NCBI GenBank assembly: GCA_937875545.1 | Contig: CALLYE010000070.1 | Coordinates: forward strand, 1-8,441 | Direction: 5' to 3' | Length of the DNA: 8,441 bases | Origin: DTU078 sp002397345 | GTDB taxonomy: Bacteria; Bacillota; Clostridia; Oscillospirales; CAG-272 | Shown here: in pieces, positions 1 through 6,182 of the stretch | How positions within the stretch are numbered: the stretch's first letter is position 1 | How the letters are laid out: the number at the start of each line of letters is the position of its first letter | Notes under the pieces: generated by a model | The model's input: the letters and a program-made list of their open reading frames with translations, nothing else | The model's database searches: none | Told to the model about the DNA's origin: nothing | Position numbers and translations under genes: made by a program

Positions 1-982
1 CCTTGGCGTAACCCTCGAGCAATAACGGCGCGACGCTGCTGCCGAAACTGTCGCGAAAAATTATTAGCTCGCGGTCGGTTTTGGCGAGCGGGCTTGTTAC
101 TGTCAATACCGCCTGCGGTCCGGCGGCGAAAACGTCATACGCGTCCAGCCCGCCGAGTTTATCAGCGGCGTAAACGGGCAGCCCGCCCTCGAAGCTTATC
201 CCTGTCATAACCGCCTCGTCGATAGCGCGGCTGGTCAGGTAAACCAGCGTGTCAGGCTTAAACGGCAGCGCGGAATATCTGAAATTCGAGCCGTAAAAAG
301 GATAATATTCGTGCGCGGTAAATCCGCCTTCGGGCGAAAGACTGGCGCCCAGTCCCATTTTATCGGCAAGCTCCTGCGCGGCGGGCAGAATCCGAGGCTG
401 ATTCCAATGAATGTCGGTGCGGTAATAATCTTCTTTTGACAATACCTCGAACAGATCGATATACACGGCGTCGGGTACGCCGTCGCGCACCAGCCGGATC
501 AGCCGTTCGTAATCAAAACGGTTATATTCGTCCGGAGCGGTCAGATAATAATTCTTATCGGGAATTACGCTGATATAAACCTTTGAGCCGTTTAAATAAT
601 CTTCAATAATTTTATTGAATTTCGCCGCGCCGTATTTTATCTGCTTTTCATCAAGCGGGGAAGCGATCTTTGCCGCGAACCCATCCTTAACCATAACGCC
701 GTTATTTTCGCGTAACCCGAAAAGCCCGAACCGCAGATGCGCGTCAAGCGAGCGCAGCAGCTCCCGGGCGGGGAAATGGTCAAAAAAGTATAAATCCGTT
801 TGTTTCGCGTAATAACCCGAAAAAAACGTTTCGGAGGTAAGCGCAGGACGTTTTGCAAGCACGCGCCGCTCGGAAACCGAGATGTCCGCGTCATGAAACG
901 CAAGCGAAGCTATTCCGAACCCGAATATAATCGCCGTAAAAATCGCGGTTATTACGATGTCACATATTTTTTTCATATACAT
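1..982 (-). CDS. DHHW family protein (AlgX/AlgJ-like SGNH fold), 3' end outside the window
   Basis: The reading frame is open from an ATG at 982 to the left edge, giving 327 residues without a stop. The N-terminus is a signal anchor: lysines at residues 4-5, then a hydrophobic stretch at about 9-28. Family landmarks follow in order: FFDHFPAR at about 66-73, a beta strand YISVIPDKNYY at about 136-146, the name-giving motif as TDIHW (Asp190, His192, Trp193), and RDSFGSS at 310-316. In related AlgJ/AlgX proteins the Asp-x-His pair and this Ser (here Ser312) form the catalytic triad. The motif reads DIHW rather than DHHW. Family members usually reach about 380-400 residues, so roughly the last 60 are missing. 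A second ATG at 976 is also possible, and neither has a clear Shine-Dalgarno site. The protein probably acts outside the membrane in polysaccharide O-acylation, normally with an MBOAT partner. The family call is firm; the substrate is unknown. Confidence 0.85.
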   Translation of the reverse strand, partial: MYMKKICDIVITAIFTAIIFGFGIASLAFHDADISVSERRVLAKRPALTSETFFSGYYAKQTDLYFFDHFPARELLRSLDAHLRFGLFGLRENNGVMVKDGFAAKIASPLDEKQIKYGAAKFNKIIEDYLNGSKVYISVIPDKNYYLTAPDEYNRFDYERLIRLVRDGVPDAVYIDLFEVLSKEDYYRTDIHWNQPRILPAAQELADKMGLGASLSPEGGFTAHEYYPFYGSNFRYSALPFKPDTLVYLTSRAIDEAVMTGISFEGGLPVYAADKLGGLDAYDVFAAGPQAVLTVTSPLAKTDRELIIFRDSFGSSVAPLLLEGYAK

Positions 983-986
983 AGTG

Positions 987-1028
987 AAAAATCAAACTGC
1001 CGAAGTGGGTGGTCACCCGCACCGGCAG
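987..1028 (-). terminator. Terminator- or attenuator-like hairpin just before the DHHW gene
   Basis: On the minus strand, outer arms CTGCCG and CGGCAG (plus-strand 1023-1028 and 997-1002) enclose an inner GGGTG/CACCC stem. The T-rich run TTTGATTTTT (996-987) follows at once. This is the shape of a rho-independent terminator, yet it ends only a few bases before the ATG at 982. Transcription of the DHHW gene must therefore pass through it, which suggests attenuation rather than simple termination. No anti-terminator partner was identified. Confidence 0.5.
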
Positions 1029-1070
1029 CGAAAGATGTGTATAAAGAGTGGTATGAGGTGTTTTAATTAA

Positions 1071-1098
1071 AATTTACATGTTTTTCATTGATTGTAAA
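1071..1098 (-). promoter_or_regulatory. Possible promoter for the DHHW gene
   Basis: On the minus strand, TTTACA (1098-1093) is followed after 16 bases by TAAATT (1076-1071). The -35 matches consensus at 5 of 6 positions and the -10 at 4 of 6. It would start a leader of about 80 bases that contains the attenuator-like hairpin. The region is AT-rich, so a chance match is likely enough to keep confidence low. Confidence 0.25.
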
Positions 1099-1114
1099 GT
1101 AATAAAAACTTAAT

Positions 1115-1170
1115 CCCCCAGAGTTGCGGGGGTCTGGGGGAGGTCTTACCTCCCCCAGCGTTCTCCCCCG
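1115..1170. repeat. Nested G/C palindrome between the lipoprotein and DHHW genes
   Basis: An 11-bp perfect inverted repeat, CTGGGGGAGGT (1134-1144) and ACCTCCCCCAG (1148-1158), has a loop of only 3 bases. CGGGGG (1127-1132) and CCCCCG (1165-1170) can extend it across an interior loop. A competing 8-bp stem pairs CCCCCAGA (1115-1122) with TCTGGGGG (1133-1140); it shares one arm, so the two folds exclude each other. On the minus strand the competing fold is followed by ATTAAGTTTTT, a weak terminator context. The low-complexity palindrome resembles dispersed intergenic repeats, but only one copy is present here. Confidence 0.7.
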
Positions 1171-1187
1171 TCCCTCGTTCCCCGTGC

Positions 1188-1769
1188 TTATTTAGCTGCG
1201 GTGGTTTCTTGCGGTACGTAGCGGTCCTCGACGGGCGTTTCGGCACCGTTGAGCTTATCGAAGTTGGAGATAACCTGATTTGCGATCTGCGTATAGCTCA
1301 TAACAAGCGCGATTGTGTTGCCATACTGGCGCACGACGACTTTGTCCGCGCTGACGCAGACCCATTTATTCGGATTGGCGTTATCTTTGATATGTTTGGC
1401 GACCGCAGCGGCGTCCTCGCCATCGGGTACGCGCACCAGCACCACAGAGTGTGTGGTGATATTCATCATTGCTTCGCTGCACAGACCTTCATATCCGTCT
1501 TTATAATCGACGAAGGCGTAATTGGGGAAGTTTTCGGCGTTCAGTTCAAGGTCCCAGACCTCGGGCATATCCTCCACACTGTCGATGATTTTCTCCATTA
1601 TATCAGAAAGCGTCATTTCGTTCACTGATTCGACAGGGGATTTTGTTTCTTCGGCGGTTGTTTCACCCGAGGTGGTTTTACCCGAGGTATCGGCGCCGCC
1701 CGTTTTGCCTGTGGCGCACGACGCGAGCAGAAGGCCGGTGACAAGGAGTAATAATAATAGCTTTTTCAT
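1188..1769 (-). CDS. DUF4358-type secreted lipoprotein
   Basis: The protein has 193 residues. The chosen ATG at 1769 gives a textbook lipoprotein signal peptide: MKK, a leucine run, then lipobox LASC with the modified cysteine at residue 18. An AAGGA site lies about 11 bases upstream. An in-frame ATG at 1823 would add 18 polar residues before the signal and is rejected. After the cysteine come about 35 residues of Gly/Thr/Ser/Glu-rich linker, then a globular part with the DUF4358 pattern: a Met-containing helix (SEAMMNITTHSV), a strand VVLVRV, and a helix DAAAVAKHIKDN. It should sit on the outer face of the membrane. DUF4358 lipoproteins are often found beside DHHW and MBOAT genes in Clostridia, as recalled family knowledge, and the DHHW gene lies just downstream here. 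The molecular function is unknown. Confidence 0.8.
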   Translation of the reverse strand: MKKLLLLLLVTGLLLASCATGKTGGADTSGKTTSGETTAEETKSPVESVNEMTLSDIMEKIIDSVEDMPEVWDLELNAENFPNYAFVDYKDGYEGLCSEAMMNITTHSVVLVRVPDGEDAAAVAKHIKDNANPNKWVCVSADKVVVRQYGNTIALVMSYTQIANQVISNFDKLNGAETPVEDRYVPQETTAAK

Positions 1770-1844
1770 TGGGATAGGGTTCCTTTCGTTAATTGATTGC
1801 TGACGGAATAATAAAGCTCCCACAATATTCCGTGCTATAATAGT

Positions 1845-1862
1845 ACCACGTCCTCACGTGGT
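1845..1862. promoter_or_regulatory. 7-4-7 palindrome, possible operator of the lipoprotein gene
   Basis: ACCACGT (1845-1851) and ACGTGGT (1856-1862) form a perfect inverted repeat around CCTC. On the minus strand it begins where transcription would start if the TATAAT at 1875-1870 is used. That is a usual place for a repressor site or a 5' stabilising hairpin. No regulator gene is present to pair with it. Confidence 0.4.
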
Positions 1863-1869
1863 CTCGTTG

Positions 1870-1875
1870 ATTATA
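1870..1875 (-). promoter_or_regulatory. Candidate -10 element for the lipoprotein gene
   Basis: A perfect TATAAT is read on the minus strand about 100 bases upstream of the lipoprotein ATG. No -35 close to consensus is found at 15-19 bases, so the promoter may be weak or activator-dependent. A second option is TGATAAAAT at about 1909-1901, inside the next dyad. Confidence 0.3.
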
Positions 1876-1894
1876 GACGGCGGTGGAGCGGGTT

Positions 1895-1921
1895 TGTTCC
1901 ATTTTATCATACCGTGGAACA
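1895..1921. promoter_or_regulatory. TGTTCCA-N13-TGGAACA dyad
   Basis: A 7-bp perfect inverted repeat is separated by 13 bases. The spacer contains a minus-strand TAAAAT (1906-1901) that could serve as a -10. Two half-sites centred 20 bases apart fit binding by a dimeric regulator. It could equally be a modest hairpin after the S66 gene. Confidence 0.35.
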
Positions 1922-1945
1922 CCTATAAAAGTTTTGATATTTAAT

Positions 1946-1971
1946 TAAAATAATACAAAACTATTATTTTA
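1946..1971 (-). terminator. AT-only stem after the S66 gene, weak terminator candidate
   Basis: TAAAATAATA (1946-1955) and TATTATTTTA (1962-1971) pair perfectly around CAAAAC, directly after the stop codon of the S66 gene. The stem has no G-C pair and the following minus-strand sequence is not a clean T-run, so termination would be poor. Part of the loop can instead pair with GTTTTG at 1931-1936. Confidence 0.25.
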
Positions 1972-1977
1972 TTGCGA

Positions 1978-2997
1978 TTATCCCAATAAACTCTGTCGGA
2001 CTGTCGCTTTTCCGTTAGCAAATTCAACCCTGCCAATCGCTCCGTTCACAATCTGCATTTGTGGTGGAACATGCCCAATATCCGCGTCATATATAACCGG
2101 CACATTCAAGTCTCCAAGCCCCTGATTAAAAACATCGAGCAGTGTAAAGTCACGTTTATCGGCATATCCGTCAGGACGTCCGATGATTATCCCGTTGCAA
2201 TATTTGAACCAGCCGCACTCACGCATCTGCCAGAATGTGCGGTAAATGTCCGGCGCGGTCATTTCACAGCTTTCCAGCGTCCATATAAAACTGTACTGCT
2301 TATATTTTTCTATAAACGCTTCAACCGGCGCAAAACGTGTGCCAAGCAGCTTGCATATGACATCCAAACAGCCGCCAATCATCATCCCACTGAAGGAAAT
2401 ATGGGATTCTCCCCGTAAAGACTTCCAGATAGACAGTTTATCAAGTTGATATATTTCTTTTGTAAAATCGCTCCAGTCTGTATATCCGCCGTATGTATCC
2501 CAGCTTTTTTGCTCGGTCACAGGACATGACATAACTTCAAATGCCCGTAAATCGCTTTCGTGAATGCGAGCAAACCCCATATTAAGAAGATTAGACCCGT
2601 GTACAGTCGCAATGTCGCTGACAAGTGTCAGCGCGAATGTCAATGTGCTTATATCCGAATATCCGCAAACCCATTTCGCAGGTAGGGAAGAGAGCTTTCC
2701 AAAATCCAGATACGGGAGCATGTCCATAAGGAACTCGCCGCCCCAAGGCGGCAGGATTAGCGCCACATCGGGATTTTCATACAAACTCATAAATTCTGAC
2801 GAGCGGATTTCGCTGCTCGCGCTGACGCATTTTTCAGCGCGGCGAACCGAAGCGGTTTCTATCACATTATAACCTATCGCTTTAACATTCGCGATGGCAT
2901 TGTCAAGTCGCGCTGACAGCACCTCTCCGGGTGCGCCGGTAGACGGAGCGCAGATACCAATAGTGTTCCCCCTTTTAAGTAACTCTGGGTATTTCAC
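1978..2997 (-). CDS. S66 family serine peptidase, MccF-like (LD-carboxypeptidase superfamily)
   Basis: The protein has 339 residues if it starts at GTG 2997. That start has GGAGGG six bases upstream, overlaps the preceding stop as GTGA, and gives the usual family N-terminus (MKYPELLKRGNTIGICAPS). An ATG at 3018 would add seven residues before this and swallow the ribosome site. The catalytic triad of the family is visible: Ser114 in GYSDIS, Glu242 in WTLESCE and His309 in DIGHVPPQ. The segment PPWGGEFLMDMLPYLDF (about 83-99) resembles MccF-type members more than LdcA-type murein carboxypeptidases. MccF hydrolyses the aminoacyl-nucleotide antibiotic microcin C, while LdcA trims muropeptides; which activity applies here is not proven. 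The protein has no signal peptide and should be cytoplasmic. It is the last gene of the operon and is coupled to the nucleotidyltransferase. Confidence 0.88.
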   Translation of the reverse strand: MKYPELLKRGNTIGICAPSTGAPGEVLSARLDNAIANVKAIGYNVIETASVRRAEKCVSASSEIRSSEFMSLYENPDVALILPPWGGEFLMDMLPYLDFGKLSSLPAKWVCGYSDISTLTFALTLVSDIATVHGSNLLNMGFARIHESDLRAFEVMSCPVTEQKSWDTYGGYTDWSDFTKEIYQLDKLSIWKSLRGESHISFSGMMIGGCLDVICKLLGTRFAPVEAFIEKYKQYSFIWTLESCEMTAPDIYRTFWQMRECGWFKYCNGIIIGRPDGYADKRDFTLLDVFNQGLGDLNVPVIYDADIGHVPPQMQIVNGAIGRVEFANGKATVRQSLLG

Positions 2998-3626
2998 TTT
3001 AAACCCTCCAAGTCCCATACTTTTTTACAACTTGATATATATTTTGCCGTATCGGAAGTAACATTATTATTTAGCCGATGTAATATTTCTTCAAGGATTT
3101 GCGCATTTGACATATTTACACAGCCATCCCCTATGGTACGCCGACCCATTTTTTGAATGTCACGAGTGCAGCCCGTTCCGCGAATATAATGTTTTAAATT
3201 TACTACCCACAACTTTATCAAATGAAAATAAGGGTCATTATTGATATCTTCTTTTTTAATAATTGAAACATGAGGCGTAGCAATACATTTCAAATCGACA
3301 ACACAGAACGGATTTTTTTCATCAAGCGCAATTGATACAACATATTGTTCCGGTACAAGCGAAAGGGCATAATCATGCCAAATAACCAAGAAACGTTTTT
3401 TCATTAACTGTGGTAGAGTTTTCATAAATGTCCCATTATCACAACCTGACACATCAACACAAATATCAATATCGGAGAATTTATCAGCATTACCGTTGGC
3501 AATGCTGCCATACAATTCACAAGATTTTACTTCTGGAAGAGTGTGTAAATATGCGATAATTTCGTCAGCTTTAGCGTTAAGTGCTCTCATATCATATAAT
3601 TTAAGTTTTGAAAAATTGTTATTCAT
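2994..3626 (-). CDS. Small nucleotidyltransferase domain protein
   Basis: The protein has 210 residues. The polymerase-beta-like NTase signature is intact: YGSIANGNADKFSDIDICV gives Gly40-Ser41 and the metal-binding Asp52 and Asp54, and a third carboxylate is likely Asp111 in FCVVDLKCI. The C-terminal part (about 125-205) is helical and family-neutral. Such proteins transfer a nucleotide to a small molecule, as aminoglycoside nucleotidyltransferases do, or to a protein, as MNT antitoxins do. No HEPN partner is next to it, which argues against a MNT-HEPN toxin pair. The ATG overlaps the uxaC stop as ATGA and has no good ribosome site, so translation is probably coupled. The gene is AT-rich (about 35-40% GC in lines counted by hand) against about 60% in uxaC, suggesting separate acquisition. 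The substrate is unknown. Confidence 0.8.
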   Translation of the reverse strand: MNNNFSKLKLYDMRALNAKADEIIAYLHTLPEVKSCELYGSIANGNADKFSDIDICVDVSGCDNGTFMKTLPQLMKKRFLVIWHDYALSLVPEQYVVSIALDEKNPFCVVDLKCIATPHVSIIKKEDINNDPYFHLIKLWVVNLKHYIRGTGCTRDIQKMGRRTIGDGCVNMSNAQILEEILHRLNNNVTSDTAKYISSCKKVWDLEGLK

Positions 3627-5068
3627 GCTCGATCGGCTGCTTGCAGCAGCCGCTTGATGTTGTTATACCCCACGTCCATCACCAGCTCCGCGAGCGCGTC
3701 TATGTCGGCGGGCAGTTCGCCCGCTTCGACCCATTCGCCGATCAGGTTGCAGAAAATCCGCCGGAAATATTCGTGCCGGGGGTATGAAACGAAACTGCGC
3801 GAGTCGGTGAGCATGCCGGGGAAGCAACCGAGCGCCGACAGGTTGGCGAGCGACGTAAGCTGCTCGCGTATACCCTGCTTGTTATCGCAGAACCACCACG
3901 CGCTGCCCTGATAGCAGGTCGGCATGCCGTCGCCGCTCTGCTGAAACGCGCCTATCAGCGCTCCGACGGCGGCGTTGTCCGCCGGGTTAGCCGAATATAT
4001 TATCGTGCGCGGAAGCCCTGTTTCCGCCGCGATTCTGCCCAGCAGCGCCGCAAGCTGCTCGATCGAGGAGCGTCCGCCGATAACGTCGCAGCCGCAGTCG
4101 GCGCCGAGCGTTTTGTGCGTCACGGGGTTGACGTTGCGCAGCACTCCGTAATGGATCTGCATTATCCAGCCGTGTTTTTTATATTCGCCCGCGAGCCGGC
4201 AGTGCAGCGCAGTCTTGAACGCCGCAATATTTGTTTCATCTAATTTAACACCGCTAATCGCCGCCGCGAGCGTATCGTCAAGCTGCTTGCGGTTTATCGG
4301 CTCGGCGAAGGGCACGGCAACGTCGATGCCGTGGTCGGACACGCGGCATCCGTGCGCCGCGAACCAGTCGATCCGAGCGGTCAGGGCGGAGCACAACGAA
4401 TCAAAATCGGTGATTTTCACGCCTGACGCCTGAGACAGGCGCGCGATATAATCGGTGTAACCGGCGCGCTCACAGTTAATCGCGCGGTCGGGCCGGAACG
4501 CGGGCAATACACGCGTGGTAAATTCGCCGTGCTCATACGCCAATTTCAACGCGTCGTGATACTCCAGCGTGTCGGCGGGGTCGTCGGTCGTGCAGATGAC
4601 CTCGACGTTCGAGCGCGTTATAATCTCGCGAGCGGTAAACTCGGGCATGGCGAGCGCGTCGGCGGCGAGCGACCACACTTCGTCGCAGGTGTTGGCGCAG
4701 AGTACGCCCTCCCAGCCGAAATAGCGGCGCAGCTCCAGATGCGACCAGTGGTAGAGCGGATTGCCCGCCAGTTTGGGCATTGCCGAAGCATAAGCGCGGA
4801 ACTTTTCGTAATCCGACGCATCGCCGGTGATATATTTCTCCGCGATTCCGCATGAGCGCATGGCACGCCATTTATAGTGGTCGCCGCCATTCACGGTATC
4901 GCCCAGCCACAGCTCGGCGATGTTGGAGAACGTGCGGTTCTCCGCGATCTCGCGCGGGTTCAGGTGACAGTGGTAGTCGATAATTGGCAGCTCCGAGGCG
5001 TAGTTGTGGTATAAAACACGCGACGTTTCACCGTCGAGCAAAAAATTTTTACCCATGAATGCTTTCAT
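3623..5068 (-). CDS. uxaC: Uronate (glucuronate/galacturonate) isomerase
   Basis: The protein has 481 residues; the family is usually about 460-475. It catalyses the first step of hexuronate catabolism in the cytoplasm: D-glucuronate to D-fructuronate and D-galacturonate to D-tagaturonate. Family landmarks run the full length: FLLDGETSRVLYHNYA and PIIDYHCHLNP near the start, with metal-binding His33 and His35; ICTTDDPADTLEYH; FRPDRA; GCRVSDHGID; IQIHYGVLRNVNP; TDSRSFVSYPRHEYFRRI at about 421-438; and YNNIKRLL at the end. The ATG at 5068 has GGAGG 10 bases upstream and matches the usual family N-terminus. The ORF overlaps the acyltransferase end by 20 bases and the NTase start by 4. No uxuA, uxuB, kdgK or hexuronate transporter is within the window, so the rest of the pathway must be elsewhere. 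Confidence 0.97.
   Translation of the reverse strand: MKAFMGKNFLLDGETSRVLYHNYASELPIIDYHCHLNPREIAENRTFSNIAELWLGDTVNGGDHYKWRAMRSCGIAEKYITGDASDYEKFRAYASAMPKLAGNPLYHWSHLELRRYFGWEGVLCANTCDEVWSLAADALAMPEFTAREIITRSNVEVICTTDDPADTLEYHDALKLAYEHGEFTTRVLPAFRPDRAINCERAGYTDYIARLSQASGVKITDFDSLCSALTARIDWFAAHGCRVSDHGIDVAVPFAEPINRKQLDDTLAAAISGVKLDETNIAAFKTALHCRLAGEYKKHGWIMQIHYGVLRNVNPVTHKTLGADCGCDVIGGRSSIEQLAALLGRIAAETGLPRTIIYSANPADNAAVGALIGAFQQSGDGMPTCYQGSAWWFCDNKQGIREQLTSLANLSALGCFPGMLTDSRSFVSYPRHEYFRRIFCNLIGEWVEAGELPADIDALAELVMDVGYNNIKRLLQAADRA
3634..3652. promoter_or_regulatory. 8-bp hairpin at the uxaC/NTase junction
   Basis: CGGCTGCT (3634-3641) and AGCAGCCG (3645-3652) pair perfectly around TGC. In the transcript it ends 7 bases before the NTase ATG, inside the last uxaC codons. 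It could limit independent initiation at the NTase start and so enforce coupling. It may simply reflect the Leu-Leu-Gln-Ala-Ala codons. Confidence 0.35.
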
Positions 5069-6176
5069 TTAATTGTTTCCTCCGCTTTATATGCGATTTT
5101 AATTCGTAATAACCAAGATTAGCTGTCAGCGACAGCACATATGTAGCCACAGCCGCGATTATAAAACGCACAGACAACCGCTGTATACCAAAGAAATCGA
5201 GTGCGGCGGTCACCGCCGATAAAATCAACACATGCGACAGGTAAATACCATACCCCGCGCGGTCAATGGCATTAATAATTCGTACACTTGCAGGGTAGCG
5301 GCTCTGCCCCTCCCGTTTTTGTGACAACGCGGCAATTTCCCCGCCCAGCGCCAGCGCCAGCATTATCGCGCATATGCTGTACAGCATATGCACCGGCTCG
5401 GCGTAGCCGAAAATTACACCGCCGACATATACGTTATAGCACAGCGCCGCGTCAAACGCGCCCGCAAGCAGCGTCGCGACGGCAAAAAACCACCGGCTCG
5501 CATGCAGCGATGCCGCAAAATTATCCCAGTCGCGGCCGATATACAGTCCGGCGACCCACCAGATCAGATAGGTCGTGAATATACGGTCAGACCACGCGAA
5601 ATCCTTGATCCCGCAGAAAAAATCGAGCATGTACGGCAGATATTGCGCTGACAGCAGCGAGATAAGTGCGGCGGCAGGCAGCGCGAAAGCGGCGGGGGCG
5701 TGTGTCGCAAGCGTCCTCCACAGCGGGGCTAAAGCGTAAAACTGTACGATTACAACGACAAAATAGAAATGCGCCGAAAGATCGCCGATAAAAATATAGC
5801 GCAGCAGCGACAGAGGCGAAAAAGCGAAATAACCGCGCAGCCAAAACCACAGGTAATACACGACCACCCACGCTATATACGGCAGTACGATACGCGTCAG
5901 GCGCGAGCGGTAATAATCGCCCCAGAGGACGTTTGATGCGGAACCGGGGCTTGCTCCCGCAGATAACCCGGCATTGAATTTCAATCCGAGCTTGACCCCG
6001 GCGAGCAGTATAAACCCCTGCACAACGAATGTGGAGAGCCGCCACGCCGTCAATGCGACAGCGTAACCGGGTGTGGAGCGATCCGCGCCGCTGATGACGG
6101 GGGAGATCACATGGATGAAAATAACTATAAGACAAAAGGCAGCGCCCGCCGCCGTCAGACTAAATTTACGGTTCAT
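5049..6176 (-). CDS. Integral membrane acyltransferase, acyltransferase-3 family
   Basis: The protein has 375 residues and about ten hydrophobic segments, the usual layout of acyltransferase-3 (OafA/NodX-like) O-acetyltransferases without an extra C-terminal domain. Visible landmarks are: His22 in LIVIFIHV of the first membrane helix, corresponding to the conserved catalytic His; YRSRLTRIVLPYIAW at about 89-103; HFYFVVVIVQFYALAPLW in the middle; and GYGIYLSHV near residue 310. The Arg that often precedes the first helix in this family is not evident. The enzyme would move an acyl group, commonly acetyl, onto a sugar or other cell-surface acceptor. Only one start fits (ATG 6176). It lacks a Shine-Dalgarno site and lies about 6 bases from a predicted -10, so the mRNA may be leaderless. 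It is the first gene of the operon, and its 3' end carries the uxaC ribosome site. The acceptor is unknown. Confidence 0.85.
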   Translation of the reverse strand: MNRKFSLTAAGAAFCLIVIFIHVISPVISGADRSTPGYAVALTAWRLSTFVVQGFILLAGVKLGLKFNAGLSAGASPGSASNVLWGDYYRSRLTRIVLPYIAWVVVYYLWFWLRGYFAFSPLSLLRYIFIGDLSAHFYFVVVIVQFYALAPLWRTLATHAPAAFALPAAALISLLSAQYLPYMLDFFCGIKDFAWSDRIFTTYLIWWVAGLYIGRDWDNFAASLHASRWFFAVATLLAGAFDAALCYNVYVGGVIFGYAEPVHMLYSICAIMLALALGGEIAALSQKREGQSRYPASVRIINAIDRAGYGIYLSHVLILSAVTAALDFFGIQRLSVRFIIAAVATYVLSLTANLGYYELKSHIKRRKQLNESIHG

Positions 6177-6182
6177 ATACTA

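Noticed and set aside
615..1066. Short plus- and minus-strand frames within and near the DHHW gene
   Set aside because: They are out of frame with the DHHW protein, whose signal anchor and catalytic motifs account for the coding signal.
1209..1628. 139-residue plus-strand frame opposite the DUF4358 gene
   Set aside because: The opposite strand has a clear lipobox and ribosome site. This frame is its complement.
1833..1841. Plus-strand TGCTATAAT, identical to the extended -10 of the tRNA promoter
   Set aside because: No -35 at 15-18 bases and no plus-strand gene downstream. It may be coincidence, though antisense RNA to the S66 gene cannot be excluded.
2994..3626. MNT-HEPN toxin-antitoxin pair
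   Set aside because: The NTase motif is present, but neither neighbour (uxaC or the S66 peptidase) is a HEPN protein.
4529..4890. Several 90-112-residue frames on both strands inside uxaC
   Set aside because: uxaC is full length with conserved motifs throughout this stretch. The extra frames are artefacts of high GC content.
5587..6135. 182-residue minus-strand reading frame inside the acyltransferase gene
   Set aside because: It is an out-of-frame shadow with Arg/Ala-rich composition and no family resemblance. The acyltransferase frame explains the sequence.
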